Shown here piece after piece: positions 45,061 to 56,183 of a stretch of 64,000 nucleotides of DNA; the stretch's first letter is position 1, and every line of letters starts with the position of its first letter. The DNA comes from Bos javanicus. Lineage: Eukaryota > Chordata > Mammalia > Artiodactyla > Bovidae. A program made the position numbers and the translations under genes. The notes beneath the pieces are model-generated. The model did not search any database, was not told where the DNA came from, and worked only from the letters and a program-made list of their open reading frames with translations. The DNA lies in NCBI RefSeq assembly GCF_032452875.1, contig NC_083876.1, forward strand, positions 25,890,001-25,954,000, read 5' to 3'.

Positions 45061-45392
45061 GGACTTCCCTGGTGGTCCAGTAGTTAAGAGTCCACCTGCC
45101 AGTGCAGGGGACACAGATACGATGCCTGGTCTGGGAAGAGTCCACATGCCCCAGGGAAACGAAGCCCGTGCACCACAGCTACTGAGCCTGCAAGCCACAA
45201 CTGCTGAACCCACACGCGGCAGCTACGGAAGCCTGAGCGCCCTAGACCCGGCGGTCCTCAAAAAGAGAAGCCACCGCAAGGAGAGGCCAGAGCTCCACAA
45301 CCAGACAATAGCCCCTGCTCCCACAACTACAAAAAAGCCAGTGCATCAACAAAGACCCAGCACAGCCAAAAGAAATTAAATAATTTTTTTAA
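45061..45392 (+). mobile_element. Full-length CHR-2A type SINE with 14-base target duplication
   Basis: Long form from ggacttccctggtggtccag through gaagcccgtgcaccacagct and agcctgagcgccctagaccc to an A/T-rich tail. Perfect direct repeats aagataaatgcata at 45047-45060 and 45393-45406 flank it. The 85-codon frame inside it is SINE translation. Confidence 0.95.
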
Positions 45393-45406
45393 AAGATAAA
45401 TGCATA

Positions 45407-46169
45407 GCAGCAGGAGGGCAGTTATTGCTTTTAAGCCTAAAGAATGTGAACAGGAGAGGAAGACTTAAAGTTCACAGACAACTGAAGGATCTCGTTTTGA
45501 ATGACTTCTTACCAAATTAAACAATGGATCATCAGCCTGGAATGAACTACAAAAGGAGTTGAAGATAAATGGAAATAGGAATTATTTTTCTAATAGTTAA
45601 GACTAGATTTCCTTCTTTGATGGAGAAGCATATGATTGAGATTTTTTAGTGCTAAATGTGAATGTTGCATTAATTATCTTTCATTGAAAATGTTAGAAAA
45701 TATATTATCATGCTCAAGTTTAAAAATGGGTTGGAATTAGATTAGTATCTTCATTCAGGTTAGACAAAATTTCATGTTAGCTGACTACATGGGTTTCCAT
45801 TCAAGAGGTAATTTTTTAAAAGGAAAAGGTAATTTTTTAGTGGGTGTTGGCACTTCCAGTCCCAAATGAGGCATAAATGGGTCTTTATTAAGTTGAATTT
45901 GGAAAGTATAGATATTAGCTGTTAAGCAGAATGTATTCTCAAAGACCTTCTGTACACGGAGTATATTATATGTATGTATGTATTTTCCGTTTTCTTTTTT
46001 TAATTCATTTACTAATTTACTTACTACATTTTTTCTAGAATAAACATAATTTTTTAATTAAAAATAAAAAACTCTAAAAATCAACTAAGAAGAGATCAGT
46101 AATACTGGAATTATTAGTGCATTTCTTTGTTTTACTTTTTAGCTCTCTATTTTTCTACTTATCTCTGTG
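45407..46169. other. Non-repeat stretch without recognised genes
   Basis: AT-rich with no repeat or exon recognised. Confidence 0.4.
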
Positions 46170-46379
46170 CTATGCTTCGTCACTCGGTTGTGTCCAACTC
46201 TTTGAGAACTTTGGAGTATAGCCTGCCAGCCTCCTCTGTCCATGGGATTTCCCAGGCAAGAATACTGGAATAGGTTGCTACTTCCTTATCCAAAGGATCT
46301 TCCTGACCACGGATTGAACCCATGTCTCCTCTGTGTCCTACATTGCAGGTGGATTCTTTATGCACTGAGTTATTGGGAA
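46170..46379 (-). mobile_element. Bov-tA SINE
   Basis: Full minus-strand copy from gcttcgtcactcggttgtgt to the degraded head tatgcactgagttattggga. Confidence 0.92.
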
Positions 46380-46565
46380 TATTTTCTATTTTTCCTAGCA
46401 TAAGCATGATTTTTTCACATAAAAACATCAAAGACTAAATCAACTGAGATGTCAGAGAATTTTAAAAAGTTTTTAAATTCCAGTTGTGTTATGGAAATTG
46501 AAAAGATTAGTACTTGAGAAATAATTTTTAAATATAAATATTATTGTAAATAGGTGATATATCCT

Positions 46566-47327
46566 TCAGTTCAGTTCAGTTCAGTCTCTCAGTCATGTCT
46601 GACTCTTTGCGGCCCCATGACTTGCAGCACGCCAGGCCTCCCTGTCCATCACCAACTCCCAGAGTTCACCCAGACTCACGTCCATCGAGTCAGTGATGCC
46701 ATCCAGCCATCTCATCCTCTGTCGTCCCCTTCTCCTCCTGCCCCCAATCCCTCCCAGCATCAGAGTCTTTTCCAATGAGTCAACTCTTTGCATGAGGTGG
46801 CTAAAGTACTGGAGTTTCAGCTTTAGCATCATTCTTTCCAAAGAAATCCCAGGGCTGATCTCCTTCAGAATGTACTGGTTGGATCTCCTTGCAGTCCAAG
46901 GGACTCTCAAGAGTCTTCTCCAACACCACAGTTCAAAAGCATCATTCTTTGGCACTCAGCTTTCTTCACAGTCCAACTCTCACATCCATACGTGACCACT
47001 GGAAAAACCATAGCCTTGACTAGACGGTCCTTTGTTAGCACAGTAATGTCTGCTTTTCAATATGCTATCTAGGTTGGTCATAACTTTTCTTCCAAGGAGT
47101 AAGCGTCTTTTAATTTCATGGCTGCAGTCACCATCTGCAGTGATTTTGGAGCCCAAAAAAATAAAGTCTGACACTGTTTCCACTGTTTCCCCATCTATTT
47201 CCCATGAAATGATGGGATCAGATGCCATGATCTTCGTTTTCTGAATGTTGAGTTTTAAGCCAACTTTTTCACTCTCCTCTTTCACATTCATCAAGAGGCT
47301 TTTTAGTTTCTCTTCACTTTCTACCAT
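46566..47327 (-). mobile_element. BovB LINE, 3' part of a split element
   Basis: Minus-strand BovB end with the typical (cagtt)n start at 46568-46583. It covers the reverse-transcriptase C-terminal half in two frames: 46593-46955 and 46980-47345. Lesions include a one-base deletion near 46943 (agcatcattctt) and a two-base deletion near 47050. It is interrupted at 47328 by a Bov-A2 and continues at 47600. Confidence 0.96.
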
Positions 47328-47599
47328 TGGAGAAGGCAATGGCACCCCACTCTAGTACTCTTGCCTGGGAAATCCCATGGACGGAGGAGCCTGGTAGGCT
47401 ATAGTCCACGGTGTCGCAAAGAGTCAGACACAAGTGAGCGACTTCACTTTCACTCTTCACTTTCATGCATTGGAGAAGGAAATGGCAACCCACTCCAGCG
47501 TTCTTGCCTGGAGAATCCCAGGGATGGGGGAGCCTGGTGGGCTGCCATCTATGGGGTCGCACAGAGTCAGACACGACTGAAGCGACATAGCAGCAGCAG
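47328..47599 (+). mobile_element. Bov-A2 SINE inserted in BovB, with target duplication
   Basis: Full-length plus-strand dimer opposite in direction to the BovB. Direct repeats cactttctaccat (47315-47327) and cacttgctgccat (47600-47612) differ at two bases and read as BovB sequence. The insertion lies directly after the YADD-TTLMA codons of the BovB reverse transcriptase. Confidence 0.96.
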
Positions 47600-47926
47600 C
47601 ACTTGCTGCCATAAGGGTGGTGTCATCTGCATATCTGAGGTTATTGATATTTCTCCCGGCAATCTTGATTCCAGCTTGTGCTTCTTCCAGCCCAGCGTTT
47701 CTCATGATGTACTCTGCATATAAGTTAAATAAGCAGGGTGACAATATACAGCCTTGACATACTCCTTTCCCTATTTGGAACCAGTCTGTTGTTCCATGTC
47801 CAGTTCTAACTGTTGCTTCCTGACCTGCATACAAATTTCTCCAGAGGCAGGTCAGGTGGTCTGGTATTCCCATCTCTTTCAGAATTTTCCACAGTTTATC
47901 GTGATCCACACAGTCAAAGGCTTAAA
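47600..47926 (-). mobile_element. BovB LINE, 5' part of a split element (reverse transcriptase core)
   Basis: Minus-strand sequence encoding the catalytic core: HDKLWKILKEMGIPDHL, the QGCILSP motif and NNLRYADDTTLMA. The element is 5'-truncated at about 47926, just inside motif A. An open frame of 148 codons (47909 to 47463) runs from this core straight into the SINE, so its last 40-50 codons are SINE translation. Confidence 0.95.
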
Positions 47927-48160
47927 ATATGACAATAGAAGACTGAAGTCCTTGTCTCCTCACATACATTATCTTGCCACTGTGCTTAAGTCTTTGAGTC
48001 ATCATGTTAGAGGTATGACTAATCTGATGAGGACATTTTAGGAAATCAGGAAAGAGAAGGGTCTGTATGGCCAACATATACGAAATCATATGAAAAAAAA
48101 GATTAATTTCCTTTTCTCCTGAAGTTGTCAACAGTTAGAGGACAGGTCAATTTTCTTGCA

Positions 48161-48375
48161 TTAGCTCGCATTTATTGACCATGTAGTTTGAGCATGAGTC
48201 TGTACTAAGCCCTTAACTCATTTAATCTTCATGCCATCCCTATGAGCTAAGTAAAATTATTATCCCCATTTTTCAGATGAGAAAACTGAGGCACAACATT
48301 ATGTAGCTAGTAACTTAAGATCTGGGACTCAAAGCTTAGCAGTCTGTCTCTTAACCTCTGAGTTATACTATTTAG
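48161..48375 (-). mobile_element. MIR SINE
   Basis: Reverse-complement MIR: ctcatttaatcttcatgcca, ccctatgagctaagtaaaat, tattatccccatttttcaga and tgagaaaactgaggcacaac, ending near ctcttaacctctgagttata. Confidence 0.92.
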
Positions 48376-48621
48376 AGACCTTGGCCATGTGACAGTACAG
48401 GAGATTGACCTACCATAGTGTATCAGACAGAATGGACCAAGACAACAGAAAAAACCCAGTTCATTACAGAGAATATAACCATAGAATAAAAGGAACTTTT
48501 GAGATAACATCGGTTTCTACCTTCAGGCAGGTGAAACCTTGATCTTTGCATGATCATGTGTTTTCTAATCTGTTCTAAAATATCCAGTGATATAGACTTC
48601 TTTGTGGAGTGCAGTGCTAGG

Positions 48622-49195
48622 CAGCCCCAAAGGGTCCCAAGGTTCCTCCTAATATTGGTGCCTTGTGTACCCCCTCTGCTTGAGTATGGCTGAACACAGT
48701 AAAAACTCACTGTGACACATGGGATAGTGCAAATGCAATGTGATGTCACTTCCGAGATTAGGTTAGAAAGACTGTTGCTTCCATCTTACACACTCACTCT
48801 TGCCTTCTTTCACTCTCTAGCCCACCTGCTCCAAGGGAAGCCTTGTTGTGAGCTGCTCCAAGCTGCCATGTTGTGAGCTACCCTGTTAAAAGCCTCACAT
48901 GGCAAGGACCTAATATCTTTAGTCTCCAGCCAGCAAGGACATAAGCCTGCCAACAGCCAGGAACGTGACCTTGGAAATGGTTCTCTGCTCTCCTGCTTGA
49001 GATGACTCTCCTGAGTCAGCCCAGCTGAGTCCTTGATTGTAACTTGTGAAAGCCCCAGAGTCGGAGACACTCAGCTAAACTATTCCTGGGTTCCTGGCCC
49101 ACAGAAGCTGTGAGATGATAAATGTGTGTTGTTTTAAACTGCTAACTAGGATTATATTGTCGCAAGCATGACAACAGGTAACTAATACCAGCATG
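48622..49195 (+). mobile_element. Old LTR of ERVL/MaLR type, solo
   Basis: The text gtgatgtcacttccgagatt, aggttagaaagactgttgct, agctgccatgttgtgagcta, agcctgccaacagccaggaa and the end gaagctgtgagatgataaat, gttgttttaaactgctaact, aggtaactaatacca matches an old mammalian LTR family that I cannot name precisely. No internal viral region adjoins it. Confidence 0.7.
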
Positions 49196-49278
49196 TCACT
49201 GATCTCATTGAATCCACTGGCAATTCTTTGGGAAAATGTTTACTTTTCTACTTCCTCCCCAAACTAAAATCCAAGTGT

Positions 49279-49376
49279 GTACACCTATGGCTGATTTATG
49301 TTGATGTTTGAGAGAAACCAACAGAATTTTGTAAAGCAATTATCTTTCAATTAAAATAAATAAATAAATTCAAAAA
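49279..49376 (+). mobile_element. Ruminant L1 3' end fragment with 13-base target duplication
   Basis: A 98-base remnant (ctatggctgatttatgttga, agcaattatctttcaattaa, A-rich tail), severely 5'-truncated. Perfect direct repeats aaaatccaagtgt at 49266-49278 and 49377-49389 flank it. Confidence 0.92.
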
Positions 49377-49454
49377 AAAATCCAAGTGTTTCAGTATCTG
49401 GTGTTGGACAGTGTCTTTAACATGATGCCTAGAAGGACAGGGCAAAGTCCTTTT

Positions 49455-49622
49455 TAAAAAAAAATTTTTTTTAAGGGAGTATAGTTGATTTACCATGTTG
49501 TGTTAGTTTCTGCAGTACAACAATGTGATCCAGTTATACATATACATATATCTACTCTTTTTTAGATTCTATTCTCATATAGGCCATTACAGAGTATTGA
49601 ATAGAATTCCCTGTGCTATTGA
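49455..49622 (-). mobile_element. L1 3' UTR, minus strand
   Basis: The text gggagtatagttgatttacc, atgttgtgttagtttctgca, ataggccattacagagtatt and ccctgtgctatt is the reverse complement of an artiodactyl L1 3' end. Confidence 0.88.
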
Positions 49623-49625
49623 GGA

Positions 49626-50829
49626 GGTTCTTAGAGCAAGGTCCTTAAAGCAGTGCTAGGCTAAGGAAGAGCCATCTGACTTCTTTGGCTTTCTATGTTC
49701 CTGCCTTCAGTCCCTGGGTTAGTCTTACAGATTTTCTGCTCCATCTCCTGGCCATGCCTCCTGGCACTGCCCCGACTTGGCTCCTAGCAATCAACCCTGG
49801 CTGACCCTTAACTCTCCACCTCCTGGACCACAAAATAAACCCAATCCTCTGATCATAGCTTCTTTGAGACTATGTTTACCCGATGGTTTGGCTCTTCCTG
49901 GACTTTTATCATGCCTTTCAGAGCATTCTCCCTCTGTCTTGTACCTAGGGATGAAGCCAACCCATTCATTTCTGAAACTATGCTAAGTAAGACCAAGTTA
50001 TGTTGTAAGTAATTTAATAATGTAGAATCTCCAGAGTTATAAAATAGTGAAGCCATGTTATAATAACTATCTTTTCTGTAATGGTTTATAAAATAAAACA
50101 ATGTCATTATCTCCAATAGATTTTGAACAATAAGCTATAAGCATGGCTCATTTCCCAAAGGAAATTTTGGATTCTTGGGGATTAAAAGGTTAGAATTAAT
50201 TATAAACCATACAATAAAATGGTTACTTTTCAGTTTAGATCCAACAAAATATCTTTTGTAGAATGACTTTGAGAGGCTCTCTAAATCAAGAACTTGCCTT
50301 TACTACTCATAAAATAATTGTGCAACATATATTCACTAAAAAGCCATGAAATGCAAGACACCAGCCCAGGCTTTATGGGAACATAAAAATGAAACTAGAA
50401 AAGTTGGGGGGAAATATTTTTAAGAACTGTTCCCTCCAATTCCTCCACTCTCTTGTGAAACAGTTTGAAAAAATATTTTTCTTTCTTACTCATGTTTCAT
50501 TTGAGCCTTTGATCACTGAAAAAAAAAATTAAAAAAATTTTTTAAAAACCAGACTGTACAACATATTTTGCCTTTCAGACTACAAACAAAACCATCTTAG
50601 TTTTGTTTCAAAACTGCTAAAACCTATGTTTTGTATATATTCCAGCTTTCTCAAATGTTTAAGGATTTTTAAAAGATTTCACGATTTTAAGATCTCAAAA
50701 TTTTATATCTTGCTCTTGACTGAATCTGGATATGTTTATGTGAGAGTGTTCAATGCAAATAACCTTTGACAAATAAGTGATGATTTAGAGCATCTCCAAT
50801 TTACTACTTAGCCTCCCACCTCCAAGACT
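49626..50829. other. Non-repeat stretch without recognised genes
   Basis: No repeat recognised apart from an A/T-rich run at 50519-50547. No exon seen. Confidence 0.4.
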
Positions 50830-50831
50830 CT

Positions 50832-50946
50832 CATTTCTGAAGAGCAAGGATTTTTCTCTGTTTTGTCCACTGCAGTATCTCCAGAGCCTGAAAGAATGAG
50901 TGCACAGCACATAAAAGGTGCTCACTCAGTGTGTTGATTGAAGGAG
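50832..50946 (+). mobile_element. L2 LINE 3' end
   Basis: The text tttttctctgttttgtccac, tgcagtatctccagagcctg, aggtgctcactcagtgtgtt and gattgaagg follows the L2 3' UTR closely. Confidence 0.7.
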
Positions 50947-50949
50947 CGA

Positions 50950-53900
50950 TCTTTTTGGAAGAAGAGGACTGGGGGTTTTTTGGCATTATTACTTCCATTT
51001 GTCTTGCCATCACATGTAGATGAATGTGAACCTATAGATATTCTTTCCTGCTGATATTATGACTTTGGCTTTCAACTCCAGCAAAGGAATTATATTTGGC
51101 TTTAAATAGAAATAAATGTGGAAACATTCTCAAAAGCCTGAAGTCAAAAGAAAGAAAAACCCTTCTACAACCTATTATTTATCCTAATCTTTTTTAGAGT
51201 GAGACTTCGCGGTCCTCAGCCCCTTAAGCACCTTCTAAGGATGAACTAGATCAGATTCAGAAAGATGAAAGGAAGTCGAAGCCTCAGATTAAAGAACAAG
51301 GTACCAACCAGTGGAGCTGGCTGCAGTGTGTTCAGCAGAAGAGGAGCAAGTGATTCGTGATAAGCTGAGACTCATTTCCTTGTTGGGTCTTACCTGGGCT
51401 TTTTCCTTTTGTTTCTTCCTTCCTCTCTCCTCCATGTCCTTCCTTGCTTCCCTCCCTCCTTTCATTCTTTCATCTGATTTCAGGGCTTTCTAAGAAACTT
51501 GGGACCTTACAGGCAAAGTCTTTCTTCCTACTGTATTTCTTTCCATTTGTATTCAATTGTGACACATATGAAATGAGGATTGATTTTTTTTTTCTGGAAT
51601 TTTCTTTTAAGAAAAAAAATTTTTTTTTAATTTTTTAAAGAAAAAAGGCTGGTGGAATTGTGTTTTTATCTCTTAAAAATAACTACCAATTTATGTCTTG
51701 AGGTTGGTACACATTTAGGCCAAAAATCTACCTTTTCTTGTCTTTTGCAACCATATTTCCATCTCTGGAACAGTAAGAATTAATTTTCAACATTTGGGAA
51801 TATAAATTTGTATAGTTTTTTAACAGTTGACAAATACCATCTAATCCACACAATAATCCCATACAATTATAACTCAGTACTGGAAAGACAATTTTGCAAC
51901 CACCACATAGAGAATTCCTTGTATTTCACTCATGTTTTATTTAAGCAGAATACATGCTGAAAATCACATCTGATTTTCATTGAAATTTCGTAGGCAGTTA
52001 GATGTGGGTATGAACTAGGGAATGTGTTTTCTTTGAATTCTGTAGCTCTTCTACTCATTTCTTTATGTTCTTTTTCTTTTCTTAACCATATGTTTTTGTA
52101 TTATATTAATGAAAAATGTGGGATCCCTTGCTGGGGGGATTAGACTTGAGGGAACTTGTTATATGTCTAGGGAGGGGGAGAGAATGTGTGTCTTTGTCTT
52201 TCTATTGTGCTATCACATTTCCCAATGCCAGTTCTGGGGAGGGTAGGAACTGGTCATAAAGTGCTCCTATTATAACAAGAATATGCTTCCTTTACTGCCA
52301 ATTCGATTTTTCTTTGTGTAAATGTGACAAGGCTCATGTGAAATTAAATGAAAATTATTATGGCTTGAGAAACAAAATGCTGTAAACATTTAGGCATTAT
52401 TTCTAAATTCTCTAAATATGAAATGTTAATTCAAACTCACTCAGTGCCAAGGCATGGGGCAGATATTAAATAGGGCTGAAAAAAACTTTCATTTCTTTTT
52501 GGAAGGTTGTGACTTTCTTTGAATTCTTGTGATCTCTCCAGTAGCTCCTTCTGCTCTCCTTTCCTCCCCCACCTCTGTCCTTACCTCTCCTCATAGAAGT
52601 AATTTAAGAAGGGGAGTAAAGGAAAAGAAGCATTATTCTAATTCCTCACTAAAATTCCACCCACATCCAGTCTTGACTCTTTCACTTCTTACTAAATCTC
52701 CCAAAGAGAACAGAGCCGGCTTCTTCCCTGTGTTCACCAGGACATCTCTCTGAGAGGCGATATTTGACCCCTTGCTTTCCAGATGTCATTGGAAGTAAAA
52801 CCATATGTAGTTTTTTCATGAGTCAGAATCAGCCCCTCTTACATGAGAAGTCAGCCTGAACAGCATGGGCCCTTGTACATCCCAGGAGAAAAAGAACAGG
52901 AGTTAAAACTCAGTTCCCCCTCTGCTTGCCCAAAAAGAAGGAAGAGAGTTGGGCCACCCCGTTGTGTGGGTGGCAAAATATTTCTCCTCCGGCGTAACTA
53001 TTGCGTATCTGTCTTCCTCTGGGCCTGCAGCCTCTTTAGTCTGCTGGTTGTCGTTGTTGTCATTTAACCTGGCCAGTCGTGAGGCTCTGCTGACAGCAGG
53101 AGCTTCCTGGAGGCTGTGGAGTTTTCAGTACTCAACAGATACCTGCCCATGAGATCCTGAAATCTGGGTTACAGTAAGGCCCAATGTAGTTCCATTATTC
53201 CTTTACGCTTTAAAAATTGCATGCCAAAGCACTGTGCTCTCTTCAAAAAGAAAAACCCACCCTCCTATCTTGGGCTCATCTCAATAGGCCCCTTTAATGC
53301 TTTTAGCTACTTTGAAGAACCATCTGTCATTAGTCTCAGCACCCAATCAAATCATAGCCACTTTCTTTTATTCTTTCTCCCGTTAAAGTGTTTTAGATCC
53401 ATCACCCCTTCCTTTGCATTTTTACACTATTTTAATTTCCACTGTTTTTCTGAATGAGTTTTACAATGGTTCCTGTGATCATATTCATTACTCACCTTTC
53501 CTTTCTCTGCAGAGGTCAGCACTGACTGGAGACAATGGTCGTCAGCCTTTATTTTGGCCCTCAAGCTGTCGACCATTCAATGCAGCCTCGGCTCCTTAGT
53601 CGCACATGGGACTTAAGGCCTAGTTTGATCCTCACTCTCATAGTCTCAGAGTCAAAGCTGCTGCAAGATCTGGTTCATAAAATATTGGCTAAGCAATGTG
53701 CCATTGTGCAGCGTCATCCTATTATTTAAGACAACTTGGCTTTTCTAGCTATTCTGCTGTCTTATTACTTCCAGATTAGCTGTCTCCCTGAGAAAGGCCT
53801 TTCCAGGCTGGTCAAGAAACAAAGTGTATCAGGAAAAGGAAGGTGAAAATGCAAATGTTAATTTCACTCCTCAAATGGTCATTGAGCTCACTGCCATGTT

Positions 53901-55118
53901 AGAGACAGGATGATCCATTCACTTCATAAACTCACTTGTTCCCCAACTTCCCCATGACAACTCATGAAAAAATGCTGGGCAACATTTTCAGCACACAACA
54001 CAAAACGCCCAAAACCATCTTCATGGGGGGATGCTCTTGCCTGATTGATCAGAACAGGCAGATTCCCATGATCCTTGCACATGAGGTATAATCTTGAAGA
54101 TAAGAATGACTAGCATCCCTCCATTGACTGACTTAAGGCAAGATCTGTTACTCTTTGGGTCACTTGGCCCATGTTGAATGATCTTGGGGGATAAGTTGAG
54201 TCTTTTCACATGGGTTTTCAAACTAGGAATGTTTCGATGGTAAACCAGGGCAGGAAGTATAATGGGAAGAGCTCTGTCACAGAAATTGGAGGGACTTCAA
54301 TTGTTAAAAGGCGAAATGCCTTGTTTCGTCTCTGGTTTAAATTTAAGTTTACTGCCAAAGGTCACATGATGCAACAAGTCGTGCGGGCAGTCTTCACGGC
54401 GCCCAAGGGACAGAACTTGTTCTCTATGAAGTGATGTCCAGGCAGGATGCCCTTTAGAAGGCTGTGGTTTCCACAGCAAGAGGCTGAATTGTGTTGCTGT
54501 CTCTAATTCCAGTTTATAAAAGCATGCAAAAAGATTATCCAAATCCTACAGAGTTTAGTAACTATATTAAAGACAGATTTGCTTTGAACATCGGTGGCCA
54601 AAATGATCAAGAAGATGAGAGAAGACAGAAGTGAAATACAATCAGAATATTTATATACAAATAATATATCTTTAAAATTAAACTACTGTCGTGAGATCTC
54701 TCTGTACTCTCCAGATTTTGGTCTGCTTTTGTACTCAGCAGATAACCTTTGATCATGTCTGCAAAGAGACCAAAACGTGAATAATTTGACAATGACAAAA
54801 CCGAAAACCAGATACTCCCATTACTATAAGACCCAGTCTTCTTTTGTCATTGTTGGATATTTTAACTGAATTCCCAAGTCACTCTTTAATGGTCAGAACA
54901 AGTAAACAATCTTGGGTTGTTTGGCAATATCTGTTATAGTTCCTTCAACTGGATATATCCTTCAAATCAGCATTTTCACCTTTAAAAGTTTGTCCTTAAA
55001 GTATACTTGCTCATTAGTGAAATGATTTATGTTCAAGATTTCTCACAAGTTAGAACTTAAATATATCCTGACACATCTATTCCAGGGAATAGTACACAGC
55101 TGTTTGATAAAAAATCAA
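50950..55118. other. Longest unique stretch, 4.2 kb, no recognised genes or repeats
   Basis: I recognise no SINE, LINE, LTR or exon. Frames reach only 60-85 codons. There are low-complexity A/T runs at 51580-51650. The absence of young SINEs over 4 kb is notable against the rest of the window, but I cannot tell selection from chance. Confidence 0.4.
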
Positions 55119-55129
55119 GCAAAGTTCAG

Positions 55130-55260
55130 GGAGACTTCCTTGATGGTCCAGTGGTTAAAACTCTGTGCTTCCAATGTAGGAAATGCAGGTTTTGTCCCTA
55201 GTAGGAGAACTAAGATCTCACGTGTCCTGTGACATGGCCAAAAAAAAATTTTTTTTAAAG
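55130..55260 (+). mobile_element. CHR-2 type SINE with 11-base target duplication
   Basis: Plus-strand copy from gagacttccttgatggtcca to gtgacatggccaaaaaaaaa. Perfect direct repeats gcaaagttcag at 55119-55129 and 55261-55271 flank it. Confidence 0.94.
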
Positions 55261-55365
55261 GCAAAGTTCAGTATATATTGATGTGGAAAAATCTTCAAGA
55301 TACATTGTTAAATGAAAAAAATAAGAAGTCAAGGGAAAGAACAATGAGGATAGTTTTATTTTGCT

Positions 55366-55640
55366 GCTGCTGCAGCTGCTAAGTCGCTTCAGTCGTGTCC
55401 GACTCTGTTCGATCCCATAGACGGCAGCCCACCAGGCTCCTCCGTCCCTGGGATTCTCCAGGCAAGAACACTGGAGTGGGTTGCCATTTCCTTCTCCAAT
55501 GCACGAAAGCGAAAAGTGAAAGTGAAGTCGCTCAGTCATGTCTGACTCTTCACGACCCCATGGACTGAAGCCTACCAGGCTCCTCCATCCATGGGATTTT
55601 CCAGGCAAGAGTACTGGCGTGGGGTGCCATTGCCTTCTCC
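55366..55640 (-). mobile_element. Bov-A2 dimeric SINE with 11-base target duplication
   Basis: Full-length minus-strand dimer starting with a CTG-rich run interrupted by gcagct. Perfect direct repeats tttattttgct at 55355-55365 and 55641-55651 flank it. Confidence 0.97.
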
Positions 55641-55663
55641 TTTATTTTGCTAAACATGTCTAA

Positions 55664-55771
55664 AATAAAAGAGGCAGTAGGAAACAAGGAAAGAAAAGAA
55701 AAGGGAAAAGAGACAGGAGGGAAAAGGAGGGGGAGAAAGAAGGAGGAAAGAATGAAGGGACAAAGAAGAGC
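55664..55771 (+). repeat. Purine-rich (GA) low-complexity tract
   Basis: About 108 bases almost wholly of A and G on the plus strand, such as gaaaagaaaagggaaaagag and aggagggggagaaagaagga, with very few pyrimidines. Confidence 0.85.
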
Positions 55772-55937
55772 ACTGATGTATATATGCTTCAAATATCTCT
55801 AGAAGCCTCATCTCCTAGGATATTAACTGGAAGCTAGGCATGTACTTTTGTACCTTTTCAATGTTTTGAAAAGTTTCGTAGTTTTTACATTTTTAAACCA
55901 AGTGAATATATTACTTGTCCTATATAACACGAGAGAA

Positions 55938-56152
55938 ATGAAAGTCACTCAGTCATATCTGACTCTTTGTGACCCCCATGGACTGTAACCTGCCAGGCTC
56001 CTCTGTCCATGGGATTATCCAGGCAAGAACACTTGACAAGAATACTTTCCAAGGAGTGGGCAGCCGTTTCCTCAGGGGATCTTCCCAACCCAGGGATCGA
56101 ACCCTGGTCTCCTGCATTGCAGGCAGATTCATTACTATCTGAGCCACCAGAG
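55938..56152 (-). mobile_element. Bov-tA SINE
   Basis: Full minus-strand copy from gtcactcagtcatatctgac to the head ctgagccaccaga. The middle contains an extra near-repeat of the caagaacactt motif (acaagaatacttt), apparently a small internal duplication. Confidence 0.94.
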
Positions 56153-56168
56153 ATTTGAGAAGATTGCC

Positions 56169-56183
56169 TTTTTTTTTTTTTTT
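56169..56183 (+). repeat. Poly-T tract
   Basis: An uninterrupted T run just right of the SINE head. No element body is recognised to its right. Confidence 0.8.

Noticed and set aside
3855..55651. Regularly spaced similar repeats that might suggest an array such as CRISPR
   Set aside because: The repeats are dispersed SINEs in both orientations with individual target duplications and irregular spacing. This is a mammalian genome.
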